Positions 1 to 11,870 of a stretch of DNA of 64,000 nt are shown one piece after another; within the stretch, counting starts at the first letter, position 1, and the number at the start of each line of letters is the position of its first letter. Source of the DNA: Gnetum montanum (taxonomy: Eukaryota > Streptophyta > Gnetopsida > Gnetales > Gnetaceae); the NCBI GenBank assembly GCA_015680685.1, contig MNCI01002682.1, forward strand, positions 738,430 through 802,429. The letters run 5' to 3'. The notes below the pieces were generated by a model that was given only the letters and a program-made list of their open reading frames with translations, was not told where the DNA came from and made no database searches. The translations under genes and the position numbers were made by a program.

Positions 1-225
1 AAAAGTATAACGATGTTGTAAAACAAAAAATAAAAAAAGTTAAAGAAAGTTGTAAAACAAAAATTAGAAAAGTTAAAGAAATTGTAAAACAAAAACATGT
101 AAAACAAAAACTTGAAAAACAAAAATGTGTAAAACAAAAACGTTGTAAAACAAAAACGTGTAAGACAAAAACGTTGTAAAACAAAAACTTGTAAAACAAA
201 AACGTGTAAAACAAAAATCGAAAAA
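1..225. repeat. A-rich tandem repeat (GTAAAACAAAAAC-type)
   Basis: About fifteen degenerate copies of a 10-14 base unit, GTAAAACAAAAAC and variants, fill the first 225 bases. Shorter runs of the same unit occur at 53042-53082 in element C and 27605-27635 in element D. In each case they lie in the spacer just 3' of an internal purine tract in element orientation, so this is a conserved low-complexity component of the family rather than local slippage only. Confidence 0.75.
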
Positions 226-260
226 GAATTGAGGGCCCCATATGATTAGCATAGGTGGCC

Positions 261-279
261 ATCTCCCCCATGACTGAGT
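261..279 (-). other. internal polypurine-tract-like box of F
   Basis: On the minus strand this reads AACTCAGTCATGGGGGAGA. It has the same core (CTCAGT..TGGGGG) as the true polypurine tract next to the 3' LTRs of the related elements at 9508 and 29735 and as two internal boxes in element C. It marks the junction from coding region to spacer. A role in plus-strand priming is inferred. Confidence 0.5.
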
Positions 280-320
280 TGTAAGGGAGAGATCCGAAAT
301 AATGAGCGTCTATTTGAATT

Positions 321-1445
321 TCATAGAAGTGCCCAACTTCTCCCAACTGATGTTCTTAGGTTGAGGGGTGGAAGTTGGCGACGCTCATATTTCAATGTGT
401 CTATGCCTTCGTTGTTGGCATGGGTTTCCTCAGTTCGTTCCATGCATATTTGGTTGCTCCTTCGAGTAGCTGTCAACCATGGGGTGTCTACTACTTCTTG
501 TGTGGTTGCTACATACAGACATCTTTGTTGCAAAGTTTCAAGGGCACACCTATTACGTGGAGGCATTTCCTCCATGTCATCTCCCGATGAATCACTATAT
601 GTGATGCATGGAACTTTCCTCTTCTTGATCTTTCCACAAATGTTTATCTTAGAGATTTCCAAGGAAAGATCGCAGATCCTAAGGCATGTGTCCACTATAC
701 TTAGCCATGCCCTTCCCATTATAATTGGGAAGTCCCCCTCGTTGTTGTTCACTTCAATCACCAGAAAATCAGCTGGGTAGGACCAACCACACATAATGGT
801 AATGATGTCCTCCACCAATCCCAAGGGAATGGTGATGGACTGGTCTACCAGCTCTAGTTGAATGTTGCTCTTCTTAAGTTGGGGTAGGTTCCAGGCATGA
901 TACATCTCTCGTGAAATTAAGTTGACTCCAGAACCTGAGTTAAGAAGAGCCCTATGTGGTTTATCTCCGGTGACTTGAAGGTAGATTAAGGGACTCCCAG
1001 GGTCAGTTAGTTTCCTGGGAAGGTGGCCTACCTTGATCCAGTCAGTTATGGTGTGTGTTAACATAACCGTATGTGTTACGCTCTGATTTTGGACTGAAGG
1101 ATGCTTTGAAGTGTTAGATGGTGGAGGCGTGTACAAGGGCTCAACCGCCTGTTGTTGCGAGAGTTTGTCTAGGCTTTTGGTTCTAAAGTAGGGTCTTCTC
1201 TTTTTACAGTTTTTAGAACCAGCAGCAGGTTGAATATTTACAGCTCTCGTAGCGTGACGTTGCTGCGGTTGAGGAGGAAGTTCCCCTTGCATTGTTGAAG
1301 TAGGAGGTGTTGTGGGAACTACAAGTGGAAGAGGTGCGGATGGATTTGGAGGATGGGATGAGTGTGAGATGTCTCCCAGAGGAGAAGGAGTCCTCTTGAA
1401 GTACTCTCGAACTTGGTAATGATGGTTGGGGGTTGTGTGACTCAT
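321..1445 (-). pseudogene. gag-pol linker and retropepsin-like protease of element F, active site mutated
   Basis: A 374-codon open frame. Its first half is a proline, glutamine and serine rich linker. The second half is an aspartic protease of the gypsy retropepsin type: the run GSPLIYLQVTGDKPHRALL leads to the active-site loop, and PIIMGRAWL near codon 245 is the typical flap-distal motif before the C-terminal hydrophobic ILGRP-like position. The catalytic Asp of the D-[ST]-G triad is Asn here (NSGSG, codon at 939-941), so the enzyme should be inactive. After the domain the frame runs directly into spacer sequence and there is no reverse transcriptase. The open frame begins 220 bases downstream of the gag frames and probably was one reading frame with them. 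Sister copies are at 14150-14640 and 55881-56351. Confidence 0.75.
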
Positions 1446-1664
1446 AGAGTCACCTGGAGAAATCGACTGCTACACATAATAACCATAAGGATTGGGCTGC
1501 TGGTAAGGGTACTTTTGTGTTGGTGGTGGCATCCCCCATGACTGTGGGTATTGCCACTGCTAATGCTGTCCGATGGGCTGTGGTGGAGTTCCACTTGGAT
1601 AATATGTTAATGTTTGGTGGAATTGCCTTGGGTTACCTTGTGGATAAGGTAACCTGCGGGGTGT

Positions 1665-3577
1665 TTACCGTTGGTTGAGTCTTGGATTTAGTGCATACAC
1701 CCTAGACTCCTGTAGATGTGAGATGATGGGGCAACATCCCTTAGGATGGTCATAATGACAGATCTTACATCCACCATCATCATCTGTGTCAGAGTCCACA
1801 GCCTCATCGGAGATAAGAATTTTTCTCTTACCCTTGTTATGTGCAGGGCTTGAATTTCTCTTCTTTGTCTTACCTTTGTCACTACTTTGTTCCTCCTTAG
1901 ACTCTTCTACGATTTTCAAGACTGTTTCAATTCTCGAGTCTACGGAATCCCACATTTGGTCTACCTTGGCCGATACCTCGGTTGTTAATTTTTGGATTGG
2001 CAAAGTTTTTCGATTCACCAACTCTTCGAGTGGTGACTCATCCTCCGCATCACAAAATTTTACTCCCTTCTTGCGAAGGGAGGGATCGTGGTTGTATTCT
2101 TCTGCACTTTCCCTTTTACGTAGTTCACCCTCTTCTTGCGCTACTTGTTCCAACAAGCTATGTACTTCATGGGCTCTAAGTTGTGAGAGTCTCCCTTGGG
2201 CATAAGTTCCAAGGGTTCTCCTAGTTTCATGCTTTAGCCCATCCACAATGTGGTGAAGTTGATTCGGCTGAGCGTACCCATGGCCCGGGCAACGATGTAA
2301 CAATGTGTAGTAGTGGGCCATGGTAGCATCAAAGGGTTCATATGTACCTTGTTTCTAGCCTTGGATTTGCTTACACAAATTGGACACTCTGGAGTACGTC
2401 TGATACTTATCGTTGAAGAGTTCTAGCATCGTACTCCACCTCCTGATGGTTTTCGGTTCTAAGGACCGATACCAACTCTCTGCTTCCTTGGTGAGTGTCC
2501 TTGGGAACAACTTAAGTTTTTGCCACTCATTTTCTATATTCTGCAAGGCATAGGCATCGTGGAATTCGTATAAATGATTTTTTAGATTAGCATTGTATCC
2601 CCCTTCAAATCATGGGATGTTGTTCATGTCTAAACACCTGATCCGACTATCTTTTAAATGCCTTGTGGGAATCCTAACAGCCTCTGTTATGTTAAGCATA
2701 CTTCGGGTTGCGAGTAGGGGCTCGTCATGATCATCTCTTTCATGATGCCTGTGATTACTGCGTTGTTCCCTACTCTCCCTACGTCCTTGCCCTTGTCCTC
2801 TCTCTCGACTTTCCCGTCAAGGTCTTTCATCCTTCTACCTTTATACTCACCTTTATGTTCATGATGGTTGTGCCTAGATGTGGAAGGAGAGGGTGAGTGA
2901 TGGGATGAAGGAGAAGAAGAAGAGGAACCATCGCCATGACGATGTTTCTTGCCTTCTCTTCGGTTGCTACGGCCCCGATCATGGTGACGATCTAAGTGCT
3001 CATCCTTAGCATGAGTGGTTGTTCCCTCTGTGAACCGTTGGTACTCACGGGCATCAGAACCATGGTTATGTATCGTTGATCGTAGATTCTGATACCCAAC
3101 CTCCTCACCATCGTTAGGAGGGGGAACATCATTTGCTAAAGAACCCGTGATAAGGGGTTTCTCATCTCCTATTTCGCTAAGGACGTGTGAGGCTTTGCCC
3201 TTCAGAAAAGTATGTTGACTCTCTTGCCTTAAGTCTCTCATACATTGGGCATCTGTGGGATAATAATCCCTCATGTCAAAATCTTCCAGAACGTATTCAG
3301 CAAATAGTTCTTGTATGCCTATTTGTGCCAAGGCACGGAAAAGCATGCGAGAGACTGATCGATCTGGGCGTAACACGATGTTACCTTGCAAATCTCTCCA
3401 TCGCAACTGTTCGTCTTGATGGAGGATAAAAGTAAAGTCTGGAATATACTCATCGGGATGAGTATAAACTATCTTGTATTGTTTAGGACTTGGCTGATTT
3501 CGGCTATGTGTTTTATGTTGCTGACTATCTCGTGTATGGTCCTTAGGTGGTTAGTTGCTCTTATGAGAAGAAGACAT
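1665..3577 (-). pseudogene. gag of Athila-like element F, broken
   Basis: Gag coding region split by stops into three main pieces. The start is ATG at 3577 (MSSSHK), 125 bases inside the primer site; the same MSS start is seen in elements A, C and D, which supports it. The N-terminal piece (2687-3406) contains the conserved sequence RWRDLQGNIVLRPDRS followed by a His, Arg and Ser rich segment. The middle piece (2355-2546) is the Retrotrans_gag core (WQKLKLFPRTLTKEAESWY). The C-terminal piece (1665-2321) is acidic and ends in an unusual zinc-knuckle-like motif, CKICHYDHPKGCC, in which the Cys-Cys-His-Cys spacing differs from the classical CX2CX4HX4C. Role: particle formation and RNA packaging (known for the family). 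Broken in this copy. Confidence 0.75.
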
Positions 3578-3701
3578 TTTTATTGGTGTGCTATTTCACC
3601 GTTATATAATTTTTTATCTTTTGATTAACCTGAAGGTTCTTTTAGGCTCACAACGATGTGAGTGATATCCTTTATGTTCTATTCAGTGCACAAACACTTA
3701 G

Positions 3702-3719
3702 TCCCCGGCAACGGTGCCA
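3702..3719 (-). other. primer-binding site of F (tRNA-Asp type)
   Basis: The minus strand reads TGGCACCGTTGCCGGGGA, complementary at 17 of 18 positions to the 3' end of plant tRNA-Asp with its CCA tail. It lies one base inside the LTR. Athila-type elements are known to use this primer. Confidence 0.85.
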
Positions 3720-3720
3720 A

Positions 3721-4670
3721 TGATGAGTGGCGAGGTACCCCTACACTCAACCATACGAAATGAGCGTAGCACATGCGATCTGGTCGAACTCCACAGACTA
3801 AATGCCTACACGCCCCATGGAACACTTCGGGTTAATCATTTTTTGTCTTCCTAGACTTACTTGTAGTTGTCACGGTGTATGGTTAAGTAAGTCCGAGGCA
3901 TATGATTTTTATAGCTTTTCTATTTTTTCTCCTATGCTATCAAGGTGAAGGGTTGAGAAACTAACTAGCTCTAACTAATGAACTAAGTCTAAGTTAACTA
4001 GCGTCAGCATCTGTTTCCACTTACCGTACACACCCTGAACTATGCAACTGCGGCTACCAAACGCTCATCATTACTGGGATCACCACACGTAATGCACGTG
4101 CTCGAAGTGGTCGTACTGAGGCACTTAACTAGCCTAAACGTAATGAGCAGCCGATTCCTTGACTAGCCGTACACATCCGTAAATGCTCGTAATCAAGTCG
4201 TACTCATTCCGCATTCTAGGAGTTGAGGGTGAGATAGACTAATCGTGATGAGCAGCCGATTCCTTAATTAGCTGTACACATTCATCAATGCTCGTAATCA
4301 AGTCATACTCATGCCGCGCTAATGCAGGTAATAAATAACATGTAAGAAATAATAGGTAATAAAATCCTTTTCCATGCACTGCAAGGTTTATCCACAAAGC
4401 TCGTCTTTATTGTCGTACACAACTTGCGTTCAGGTACAAAGCTGCTTGAATAAAGATCCATTCACTTGGGGACTCCTACTGCGGGCACATGGAAAATATT
4501 CTATCTCTGGAGTGATCAATCTGCTAGAGTTTCCCTACTTCTAGCCGAGGATTGGAAATAAGGGGAGTGCCGCCTCTTATTTATAGATATGGTGGCAGAC
4601 CGCGATATCGCATACGCGACATCGTAGGGGACGACACGATATCGCGGCTCATGCGAATTGCGTCTCATCA
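3721..4670 (-). repeat. 5' LTR of element F
   Basis: 950-bp LTR with ends TGATGAG...CTCATCA on the plus strand, so 5'-TGATGAG...CTCATCA-3' on the element strand as well. The first 45 bases (GAGGTACCCCTAC...CAACCATACGAA) recur at all other LTRs of this family in the window (8607, 17089, 24713, 28822, 58886, 61530). A TATA-like stretch (CTTATTTATAG on plus) at about 4574-4586 is on the element strand and probably the LTR promoter. Confidence 0.85.
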
Positions 4671-5084
4671 TTAATTAACATGCATGGAAATGTAAATATT
4701 AACTATGTACATGAAAAGTAAATTGCATGGAAAGTAAATCTAATCTAAGTCAAAGTGCTACAATAAATAGGAATCAATCTTGATCTTATTAACATTCATG
4801 GAATGTGTCCATGTACATTGCCACTCGAATAAGATGTCGTACAATTGACTCAAATCCATACTACAAGTACTCACTAATTGTTCTCTAAGACTATGGAATA
4901 CAACTGCAAGGGTTTGGCTACTCTATTGACCAAAGGTGTCAAAAACATGGTGGGTGGCCACATATTTATAGGCAAAAACAAACATTATGTTGATGCATAT
5001 GCATCAACGCATGCGTTGATAGGAACACAACGATTGGGCTACGTCAACATATACCCATTGATGCAGCTAACTAATGCTTCATCA
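4671..5084 (-). repeat. truncated 3' LTR of older Athila-like element G
   Basis: The 414 bp after element F match the right part of the D-type LTR (compare 25165-25580: the shared string AACATGCATGGAAATGTAAA and what follows). The stretch ends in GCTTCATCA, the LTR terminus. The left part of this LTR is beyond element F, outside the window, so F inserted into it. Confidence 0.75.
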
Positions 5085-6200
5085 TACCCCTATGGTTGAG
5101 AAAAAACTTATCCTTGAGTTAACAGGATAGGACTAAGCTTTCTTTACAAAAAATTGGGAATGTATAGAATTATTAACTAATGCTAACTACTGACTAACTT
5201 TGAGTGCTACATTAGAAAATTATATTTGAGTGGATGTATTACAAAATGACTAGATGGACATTAAAGTTTACAAAATTTGCAGAGGTCTTCAAAAATATGT
5301 TGAAGGTAAATCTTCTTGTTGTTGCTAGCGGTGGCAGACTTCCAACCTTGATTGTTATGTTGATGCTTCTTTTTTTATGTAGAGCATTCTTGAAGGATGA
5401 ATTGAAATTTCTTCTCATCGTCCTATGGATGTAGCAAATCAATGATGTTTGAGATTTAATCTTTGTATATGCTACTATTTGTCCATGGGCATATCCTTTG
5501 TTGTCCCTCTCTTGGCTTTGTTTCCATGCCTGGCAAAAGACCTTCTTCCTTAGGTGTTTCTTTTAGCATGACCTGCAATCACCAAAGGATCAACATTAGT
5601 TTTGGTAAATATTCCTTAATAATTAACCCTTTTTGGATCCCTTGGTTAACTTAAAATGTTAGAATTTAAGCACAAGATGATGACGAAGTACTATTTCCAA
5701 GGCTATGAGGTAACTAAAATCATCAAGCTATTCACATTATTTTAATGAAGTACTATTAGTTACCATAATGTTTGAAAATAGGATGTTTGAAAAATATCAA
5801 AAATTTCAAAGTGGACATCCCTAGCCGCCATTACTAATAAGCATAACTCCAAAAGTGCACAAATTTCTGAACAATTAAAACCAAAGTTATAATTCAAAAG
5901 AGGGCCAAGAAAATTTTGAAGTTGAAGGATGTTGAGATAGAAAAGTAGGAAAAATTAATTAAAATTGATGAGAAGTAGTCCCAAAATCATGCATAAATTC
6001 AAAGAAGCTATCAATGATGTTATGGAAGATGTGAAGATTAGTTCAAGGCCATGATTAACAAAATCTATGTAAGTGGATCCTCCCTAAAGTAGGTTCCTAC
6101 CATAATGTCCTTGCTTGACCACTTTTATAGATGTTCATGAAACCCTAGAAGTTAAATGTAGACCATTCCTTTGTTCCAAACAACACACAACTACCATGGT
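5085..6200 (-). mobile_element. 3' untranslated spacer of element G
   Basis: Starts with TACCCCTATGGTTGAG, the reverse of the polypurine tract, directly next to the LTR. The next about 1.1 kb is clearly similar to the spacer of element D (25581-26700), for example the block around ATTGTTATGTTGATGCTTC at 5350 and the block AAGTTAAATGTAGACCAT at 6150. No coding capacity is visible. The 5' part of G, with gag, is missing, so this is a 3' fragment. Confidence 0.65.
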
Positions 6201-7014
6201 TGGTCAATCTAGTGAGATTGCAGTTAGTAAAAGATCTTATTGAGGGTGGTAGTTGGGAGATAGGACCTAGGGTAACTATAGGGTTGATACTCACCATAAC
6301 TTAACCCAATAGATGAAAATTGATATTACATGAGGATTCTGCCCAACATTTGAACATTGTCATATGTGAGGGTTAGCCTAGATAGGTGAGGTATCACATC
6401 AGATAGTTCTTGATGACTAGTGAAGTTAGTATCAACCTTATAGTTATTCCAAACATCTAATGTTAGAAACCTCACAGGAACCCAGGGTAAATCATGAACT
6501 AATATAGGTATTAATGGCAATGTTAATTATATTAATTAATGAATATGTTAATTGGTAATTACTACTAGTTCTATCAATGTGCTTTGTAATAGGGGCCCCA
6601 TCTTCCAATCATGTTCCTTGGATCTACAATGTGGATTTCCTCTACAATGAAGGTGTACTAATCCTTCCTGTGTGTGTTCCATGCAAATTTAGCAAGAAGT
6701 TGTAGAGGTGGTTAAGTTAGAGTAGGAAAAAGAATCAACATTGAATGAGAGTTTATTCATTTTTGTATTTCATGTTATAATTTAGCCACTTAATGGAATT
6801 GTATCCTGACCTTAAATGTGGATTTTCCATTGGACTATGATTCATGAATGTAATAAGGTCTAATTGGGCATGCACATTTTATTATGGTTTTTAAGTTATT
6901 AAGCTTCTAAATACTTAAATGCTTATATGATTTTTAAAAGTGCTTAAACTATTAAGAATTTTTTAAGAGCACAAGTTATTCATCATGCTTCTTTAAGTGA
7001 TTTTATAAATTTTC
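6201..7014. other. no recognised feature
   Basis: AT-rich sequence between the G fragment and the chromovirus pol. A 64-codon open frame on the minus strand at 6326-6520 has no recognisable domain. Nothing else can be supported. Confidence 0.5.
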
Positions 7015-8601
7015 TATGAATAAAATTTAGGATGTGACATAGCATCTCTATAGATTTTTCTAAGATAACAATGATAGGTAATTGACCAATTTCACATTCA
7101 ATGGTAGAAGTTCAGTGTTTTCTAAGATCGATAGGTTATTATCATAAATTTATGAAGAATTTTTCCATGAAAGCATCTTCTTTAATTCATTTGTTGAGGA
7201 AGAAGACCAAGTTTACATGGAGTTTTGCATGTTAGATTGCATTTGATGAGCTTAAGCACATATTGATAACAACTCCAATGCTAATATCATTGATGTTTGG
7301 TCATTCATATGAAATATGTATAAATACATTTGGTGATATTTTCATCTATGTTTTGATGTAGGAGGAGAAGTTAGTAGCCTTTACTTCTCATCAACCGGAG
7401 CCACATGAGCTACAATGTCTAGTATATGATTTGGAGTTGGGTGAAATGGTATCTATAATGAAGATTTGGAAACATTAGCTATATGGGGAGTAGGTGATTG
7501 TGAATTGATCACAAGAGCCTCTAGTATCTTATGAGTCAACCAGAGTTGAATCTAGATCAGTGTGAGTGGGTTAAGTTATTAGTAGATTTTGATTTCACCA
7601 TCAAATATAGGCTTGGGAAGAATAATCAAGTGGTAGGTGCACTGAGTGGAATGTTAAGCAAGCTTAATAGCTTATTCGTTCAGTTAGATGTACATGATAA
7701 AAGTTAGGAGTAGTAGCAAGATGATTCATGGTACCTAGTGTAGAGATAGGAGGTTACCATTGATGGACCTTTCTATATAGATAGCCAGAGTGTGTTATGA
7801 CATAGTGGCTAATTTTATGTTCTAGAAGCTCTATGATCACAATTATTAGATGAGGTATATTTAAGCCATTATAAGTTACATCTATATAGTGAGAAGATAT
7901 ATCAAATTTTGAAATGGATGTATTAGTGTTTGAGCATGAAGAGAGATGTGGAGCATTAGATACCTAATGGATACTTGTATTCCCATGAGATTCCCATGTG
8001 ATTAACATAAATTTTATTATTGGGTTTCCAAGGATTTATAGTGGTTGAGATGCTATTCTTGTTACTGTAGATTTGTTAATGAAGTTTATCCATTTTCTAC
8101 ATACAAGAGCATCAGTGAGTATAGAGAAGACTATATATCTATTTATTACTAAGATAGCATGGTTGCATGATGTGTCCATAAAGATTATTAGTAATCAGTA
8201 TGCTCAATTCACATTGAGGTTTTGATAAGCATGTCAGTCTATGATGGGGATGAGGTTGAATATGAGTTCAACATGCCACCCATAGATGGATGACTAGATT
8301 GAATGGATAAACCAAATGCTTGAGAATATTTTGAGAGCTTATGCATTCAATACTAAGATAGTTATGACCAAATACTTTGATTGATTGAGTTTGCTTTTTA
8401 TAGCAGTTATTTAGAGCATTTGTAGGTAGTGTCATTTAAAGTGTTATATGATAGGTCATTTCGAATGATGTTGTGCTAAGATGTCATTAAGTATTACCAA
8501 TGAGTAAGTAGAGTTGTTGTCGTACAAATCATAAAGTAGATTCATGAAATTCAACATTGATTGAAAGCTACATAGCATAGAGAAGTGATTTATATCAATT
8601 G
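7015..8601 (+). pseudogene. chromovirus-type (Ty3/gypsy) RT tail, RNase H and integrase, heavily decayed
   Basis: Plus-strand pol remnant of element H, readable through many stops and a few frame changes. From 7107 comes the end of the RT thumb (VEVQCFLRSIGYYHKFMKNFS), then RNase H (KLVAFTSHQPEPHELQCLVYDLELG at 7372-7446, where the family has ...L..HE.NYP.HDLEL), then the integrase zinc-binding and core region, ending with RLNMSSTCHP*MDD and a LRAYAFN block at 8245-8360. The catalytic pattern is largely lost. It ends at 8601 where element A inserted, and the same reading resumes at about 19046. Known role: replication and integration; dead here. The assignment to chromoviruses (Tekay or Reina side) rests on sequence resemblance. 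Confidence 0.7.
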
Positions 8602-8606
8602 GTAAC

Positions 8607-9507
8607 TAATGAGTGGCTAGGTACCCCTACGCCCAACCATATGAATCACGGGCGTTCACACGCAACTCAGTCGAATTCCGTAGACTGTAAGCACTTAACA
8701 TACACCAAATCCTAACTAGCGAAACCTTGGGTTAGAACGGTTGTTGCCTTCCTAATCTCACTTGTGATGTTCTGTTTGCGATGGTTAAGTGAGATTAAGG
8801 CTAATGATTTTGGTAGCTTTTTACTTATCTTTTGGCGTCTAATTAAAGTATGGAAAGTAAAGAATGAACTATTTTCTGATCTATAATTATCCTAGTTTGT
8901 ATTCTAACTATTCCTAGCATAAGTATCCGATCCCATCTTCCAAGCACGTTCTGAGCATCCCCTAAGTACTTCTGGGCTACCAGACGGTAAGTGTCACTGG
9001 GTTTACCAAGTGTTGGGTTTACGTTCGAGATGGTCATACTTATGGCCTTTACGAACTATAAAGGAGTGATAGTGATTAAAGTAACGATAATAGAAACTTA
9101 AGTAATTAACAAGTAATTAATAAAGCATAAACATATTAAACTACTGAATGCATAAAATGGCTAAGTCCAAATGCTGTAAGGAATGCTTGAAGAGTTCGTC
9201 TTTATTACCGTCATGCTAATGGGCTCAGATACATCAACGCTCGAATAAAGAGCCGATCACTTTTCTTACACATGCTACGGGCACTTGGAAAATATTCTAT
9301 CTCCTGTGGGAACAAACTACAAGAGCTTTGCTACAACTAACTGAAAAGTACCTAAATGAGGCGGAAGGCCCTCTTATTTATAGGCTGAAATAGGCTTTGC
9401 GTAAACAAGGCCACGTCGATGCATAGAAGGCTACGTCGATGGGGCCACGTCGATGTGGCCCTGTATACGTGGCCTAGTCGATGCATCGACTTAATGACAC
9501 TTCATCA
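8607..9507 (-). repeat. 3' LTR of element A
   Basis: 901 bp, plus-strand ends TAATGAGTGG...CTTCATCA; the first dinucleotide TG is mutated to TA. A TATA box (CTATAAATAAGAG on the element strand, about 9371-9382) precedes a GC-rich block with repeated CGT..CGATG motifs. It is paired with 17089-17989. Confidence 0.9.
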
Positions 9508-9530
9508 TACCCCCACGACTAAAAACTCGT
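9508..9530 (-). other. polypurine tract of element A
   Basis: The element strand reads GTCGTGGGGGTA immediately before the LTR start TGATGAAG. The position and purine run fit the plus-strand primer of LTR retrotransposons. Confidence 0.75.
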
Positions 9531-9754
9531 CCTCGAGTTACTCTACAATTTAGAAGGTATGAACTTTTATTAACAACGCACATGACTTGACACACACATG
9601 ACACACACATGACATAACATTAATTTGACCAAGTGCCTGAGTTACAGAGAAGGATAAATTACAAAAAATGGCGGTGTTTAGAGGAAAAATTAAACACCTC
9701 ACTAGTCCTGGAGCCTCTATTGTGTAGGATGATGCACAAAATTGTTGGAGAAGA

Positions 9755-11870
9755 TCACACCGTCCCTGGGGGCGATGGTTCCGATGGACCTTCTCCAACC
9801 TCTGGCCCATGCGTTGGTGGTGGCATGGATGACGGTTGCCCTGCAGTAGCTGCAACTTTTGGAGGCAACTTTTGGAGGTTGCTTCTGGGGTCATTCATAG
9901 TCCAAGTAGCTTCTCCAATGTGTGTTGGAATTGGAACTTCCCAAGGGCATGGCAGCGCCAGGAAGAGTTCTTTGAGGTTGACAAACTAGGCTGCGAACTG
10001 CTTGCATTTGATGTCAAACACTCAGATTGATGCCTGCAGTCGCTGGTAGTTATTCATCCTATGGTCCAGGTTCTCCATGACTGTACGTTGTTCTTCAAAG
10101 CTTGTGCGGAGAACCTTGAATTTCGTGTTTGCCATTTCTAGCTTCTGCTTCATTACTATGTGCACCTGGAACTCTTCCTTGTATAGGGAATACGAGGCGG
10201 CCACTTATTTTTCCAGCTCTAACTACGGTCTTTTGGTTGTGAGCATAACTAGGTTTGCATAGCGAAGGTTGGCAAGCTTCATATATTCTGTCATCTCCTC
10301 AATCTACAGCTCCTTAAGGTAGATTTTAGCTTGATTGTAGTCATTTAACCCATCAAAGATAGGTTGCCATACCTCGCCTCCCTGTCGGAGCTGCTGGAGT
10401 GCTTGGTTCATCTTAGCCTTGGCAACTTGAATATGCTTTTCATTCACCTCCTTCTGCAATCCCACTTGGTCCCTTTAATGATTTTTGATGTTTTCGAATT
10501 TCAGGGCCTCATTCTTCCAAGCAGCGATTTCAATTGCAGATTTTTGTTACAATGCTCGAACCTCCTCCATTGACAGATTTCGATTTTTAGCAGTTAGCCT
10601 TCTTACGTTAGTGTTCACTCTAGGCAGTTCTTCCTACTGTTGGTGGATAAAATTTTTCATATGTTCATTTTCTGCACCAACATTGCACAAGTGATGAACC
10701 TCCGCGGTTAGTCGCACGTTCTCCTGGCGAACCTCCGCCAAGTCCTTATCTAAGTGATATGCTCAGACGTCTACCAAGGACTTGTCAAAGATTGTCATCT
10801 CTCGTACATCCTCGACGACCTAAAGTTTGAGTTGAAGCTATTGAAAAGCTTCATCTTTGGTGATTATGCGGTCGAGGATGGCTGGATTGGCAAGCTGGGC
10901 TCTTAATTGGGCTACTTTCGTTGCCAAGCATTGACAAGCGACTTGAGTAGCATCAAGTTGTCCTTCCAAAATGAGGCTCTTGCCTCTTGTTGAGAGTAGC
11001 TTTGATTGGGTTACAGTAATGTTGTCCGGAAGGTCGAAGACATCTGGAAGTGGTTGCCCGGTTTCCACCAGTTGGTCCAACAACTCCTCGTGTTGGGTTG
11101 CAGTAATCTTGCTACGCGAAGTTCTGGCAGATGACTGTACATCTAGTAGTCCATGAATGTCCAGTACAGGTGCTGCTGGTGCATTAAGGGCCGTAGCAAT
11201 TGTGTCAGCAACCACTTCAGCCGTAGTCTCTTGTCCTTGGTGCTGCATCACCAAAACTGTTGCCCCTTGACCATCCTCCAAGCGTATCGAAAAGGTAGCA
11301 GCATTCCCAGAGATTTTGGAAAATAGCTGTCGGGTTGATATTGTTACCTCTTGAACACTAGGATCTATCCTTGCTGGCACTTATGTCCAGGCTGTGGAGA
11401 ACATTGGCCCTACCCTTTCAAGCAAGCTAACTGATCGAGCCACTTCCTCTAGGTGGCTCATGGCAGGGCGATAGAATGAAAGATCTTCTCCTCCACCAGT
11501 CCTGCCAGATTTCTCTTGCTGGCTCAAGAGCATTTCCTAGATTTCCCTGATGTGTTCTGCTATGGTTTGCGAACTCGGCTGTGTTGTTGTCGCAAGTGGT
11601 GGAGGTGGTTGTTGCTCCTCCTCTGTCTGTGTGGTGGCAATACTTTTATCCTTCATCATTTCCTGCCAAGAGGCAATCAAGGTGTGCTGGATTACATCAT
11701 TGGTATACCATGCTATCCTTGCCCGTTTGCACAAATTTTGAATTAGGCAGGGAAAGGGGAAAGCTCTTCTTCCACATTCGTTCTTAGCGAACCTCTTTTC
11801 AATCTCCAAGAATAGTAGCTGTGGAAGACTCATTGGAAATTTCCCACTCAAGGCGACACACGCACGAGCG
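9755..11870 (-). pseudogene. extra coiled-coil reading frame of element A (truncated at its start)
   Basis: Downstream of pol on the same strand. Pieces are readable at 11537-11851, 10838-11380 and 10022-10204 with stops between them. The first piece contains LPQLLFLEIEKRFAKNE and FPFPCLIQNLCKRARI, which resembles the plant transposon protein domain found in several plant retroelements. The rest is rich in Glu, Gln, Leu and Ala with heptad-like spacing, so mostly coiled coil. The conserved end is a TGA at 9755-9757, exactly matching the homologous frame of element C (29986). The start is lost: the sequence is fused to the integrase zinc-binding region at about 11870. No signal peptide or membrane segment is visible, so it does not look like an envelope gene although it occupies that position. 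Function unknown. Confidence 0.6.

Larger units (their letters stand above)
1..4670 (-). mobile_element. Athila-like LTR retrotransposon F, 5' part, pol-less
   Basis: Minus-strand Ty3/gypsy element that runs off the left edge of the window. From right to left it shows the 5' LTR (3721-4670), a primer site matching the 3' end of plant tRNA-Asp, gag, a retropepsin-like region, and then directly a non-coding spacer with an internal purine tract. Reverse transcriptase, RNase H and integrase, which follow the protease in related elements A and C of this window, are absent between the protease and the spacer. F therefore looks like a non-autonomous gag-protease derivative. Its right end cuts into the LTR of an older relative (G). 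The five bases after the LTR are TTAAT, the expected target-site duplication, but the partner lies outside the window. Lineage (Athila) is inferred from the tRNA-Asp primer site and the RT of the sister elements. Confidence 0.8.

Noticed and set aside
3702-3719. Possible tRNA-Asp gene fragment
   Set aside because: Only the 3' 18 bases match and they are adjacent to an LTR; it is a primer-binding site.
5234-5442. Hydrophobic open frames on both strands
   Set aside because: Within the non-coding spacer of G; the homologous spacer in D does not keep the frames open.
9755-11870. Interpretation of the extra frame as an envelope gene
   Set aside because: No signal peptide, membrane segment or glycosylation-rich ectodomain visible; the sequence is mainly coiled coil.
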